A program made the translations under genes and the position numbers. This document shows positions 62,701-64,000 of a stretch of DNA of 64,000 nucleotides, piece after piece; the first letter of the stretch is position 1, and each line of letters begins with the position of its first letter. The notes under the pieces are model-generated. The model was given only the letters and a program-made list of their open reading frames with translations. It ran no database searches and was not told the DNA's origin. The stretch is taken from NCBI GenBank assembly GCA_022316685.1, contig JAKJHU010000034.1, positions 1,674,001-1,738,000 on the forward strand, read 5' to 3'. The stretch comes from Progne subis subis. Lineage: Eukaryota > Chordata > Aves > Passeriformes > Hirundinidae.

Positions 62701-64000
62701 TTCAGTAATAGTATGAACATTTGGACAGGGCAGAACTTCTGCTTGAGAAAGTTGCTTCACTAGAAAGCTTAGACAAATAAAATAAGCAAGTATAGTGTTT
62801 TTTTGTTGAAAGTGCTACTCCAATGATGTGGAGGATCCATGGAGTGTTGTAATCATGGGGCTTATATTCCTTTTGCCTTTATATTTATTGTGCTAAAATT
62901 AGTTTTCTGTTGTGATTTGTATTAGATTGAGGGTAATAAGTTTACTGGTCAGTAGACTGTGAAATCAAGGTATATTGAAAAGAAAATATTTTTGGGGGGA
63001 GAGAAGCCCATGTTTGCTGAGAATTTAATTAGTACTGTCTTTGTCTTGTCTGTTCTTGGCTCCGTCTGTTTCTGCTGGCAGATACTGATTTTTGGAAGAA
63101 GGTGGCAGTGCCTTTGCCGTGATTATAATAAAAAAGGACACGGTGTAGCTCAGGTCTTGATCCAAGTAACCTTGGTAGCTTCTGCCCGCTGAGTCTTTCT
63201 GACACAGAAAAACTTACCGAGAAGGGCAGTGGTACTGATGGAAGGAAGCATAGTGATATGTGCAGGGACAGATTCAAGAACAGCTGCACATCTTAAAGCT
63301 GACCTCATGCAGGTTCCCTCTGTGTTAGAAGGCTTGCTAGAGTTTATAATGTCTGCTGTTGAGTCCTACTGTGCTGTATTTCTCAAAATGTTATTAAGTG
63401 CTATTTTTCTGTTCTGCTTGTGGAGTGTGAGGGTAGGTGATTGTTAACTGTGAAACAGACAAATGTGGTGCCTGTTGGGCATAGCTTGCTGGAGGAGATG
63501 CGCTGTTACGGCTGGCATTTTGCAGAGGCGAATTTGCGGAGGAAATGATCAGATTTTCTGTTTACTGAGTGTCATATTGTAACATCAAGGTATCTTGAGA
63601 AACGCTGTGTATTTAGAGTCTTCAATTCCTTTAGCTGCTCTAATGAATTCTGAGTGACAGACTGAATTGATACAGAAGGCTGTTTAATGTGGGGAGAAGA
63701 GTAGGGGCTTAAAAAGAGATGTCTAACATTGACTTGAGAGGCACTAAAAGTTACTAAGTATTCTCTAAGATCCATTGAATTTTAGTGATCCTCTGCTAGG
63801 AAGTGAGAAATGGGTCAGTTCATAGATAAGGGATTGTAGGACAACTCCTCAGCTACTTTTTGTTTCAGAGAAGGTCATTTACTTAAATAAAAAATTTAAA
63901 GATGGCTTGTTACAGAATAATTGTTTTATATACATGCTAAGACTACCTTCATAATGCCTTTATTCACTTAAGTTTTAATACATGGCCACATCCTCCAAAC
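56760..64000 (+). other. LEMD3: LEMD3 intron 1 (partial)
   Basis: The donor is GTAAGT at 56760. I found no segment matching LEMD3 exon 2 (expected to begin near a conserved ENPFGE motif), so the intron continues past the window. Its content is AT-rich unique-looking sequence with an A/C-only tract (60460-60646) and, at about 60170-60235, a weak resemblance to a degraded CR1 end that I do not call. No other genes are supported. Confidence 0.85.
60460..60646. repeat. A/C-only low-complexity tract, 187 nt
   Basis: Across 187 nt only two bases are not A or C (a T near 60554 and a G near 60622). It comprises AAC, AAAC and CCA units and a run of about 13 C. The flanks are ordinary sequence. The long open frames here (poly-N/T/K/P on plus, poly-F/V/G on minus) are artefacts. 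Confidence 0.93.

Overview
The window is vertebrate nuclear DNA, almost certainly from a bird (a songbird-like species is likely but not shown). The evidence is CR1-type LINE 3' ends with their ATTCTATG-like terminal repeats, two well-delimited LTRs of the short avian kind, long introns with GT-AG splice sites, and CpG-island promoters. No operons, prokaryotic genes, CRISPR arrays or tRNA genes were seen.

Two protein-coding genes anchor the region, in the WIF1-LEMD3 order known from other vertebrates. WIF1 (Wnt inhibitory factor 1) is on the minus strand. Its start codon is at 36887 and nine coding exons run leftward to 511. The tenth coding exon, for the hydrophilic C-terminal tail, is beyond the left edge. 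LEMD3 (MAN1, an inner nuclear membrane protein) is on the plus strand. Its long first exon runs from 55240 to 56759, and the last 7.2 kb of the window is its first intron. The genes are divergent, with their start codons about 18.4 kb apart, and each sits in its own CpG island (about 36.2-37.5 kb and 54.6-56.25 kb).

Layout: 1-36887 is WIF1 (exons 9 to 1 from left to right). It holds a 163-nt pure polypyrimidine tract in intron 7, a C-run tract in intron 6, a complete 1500-bp solo LTR in intron 3, and a CR1 fragment plus an LTR start fragment in intron 2. From 36888 to 55239 is intergenic. It holds a CR1 copy (38.2-38.8 kb), a GC-rich pentamer array (39.0-39.4 kb), a 387-bp solo LTR in WIF1 orientation (44.15-44.54 kb), a second CR1 at 54.2 kb, and some exon-like segments with good splice sites on both strands that I cannot assign to a gene. 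From 55240 onward is LEMD3 exon 1 and intron 1, the latter with a striking A/C-only tract.

Both genes act on secreted-signal pathways: WIF1 is an extracellular Wnt antagonist, and LEMD3 restrains TGF-beta/BMP signalling by binding receptor-regulated Smads at the nuclear envelope. Nothing in the sequence shows that they are co-regulated. The most important anomaly is a one-base reading-frame discrepancy inside LEMD3 exon 1 near 55841. As it stands it truncates the protein, and it is most simply an assembly error in GC-rich repeat sequence. I found no clear undescribed system. The best leads for something new are the unassigned exon-like segments between the two genes.
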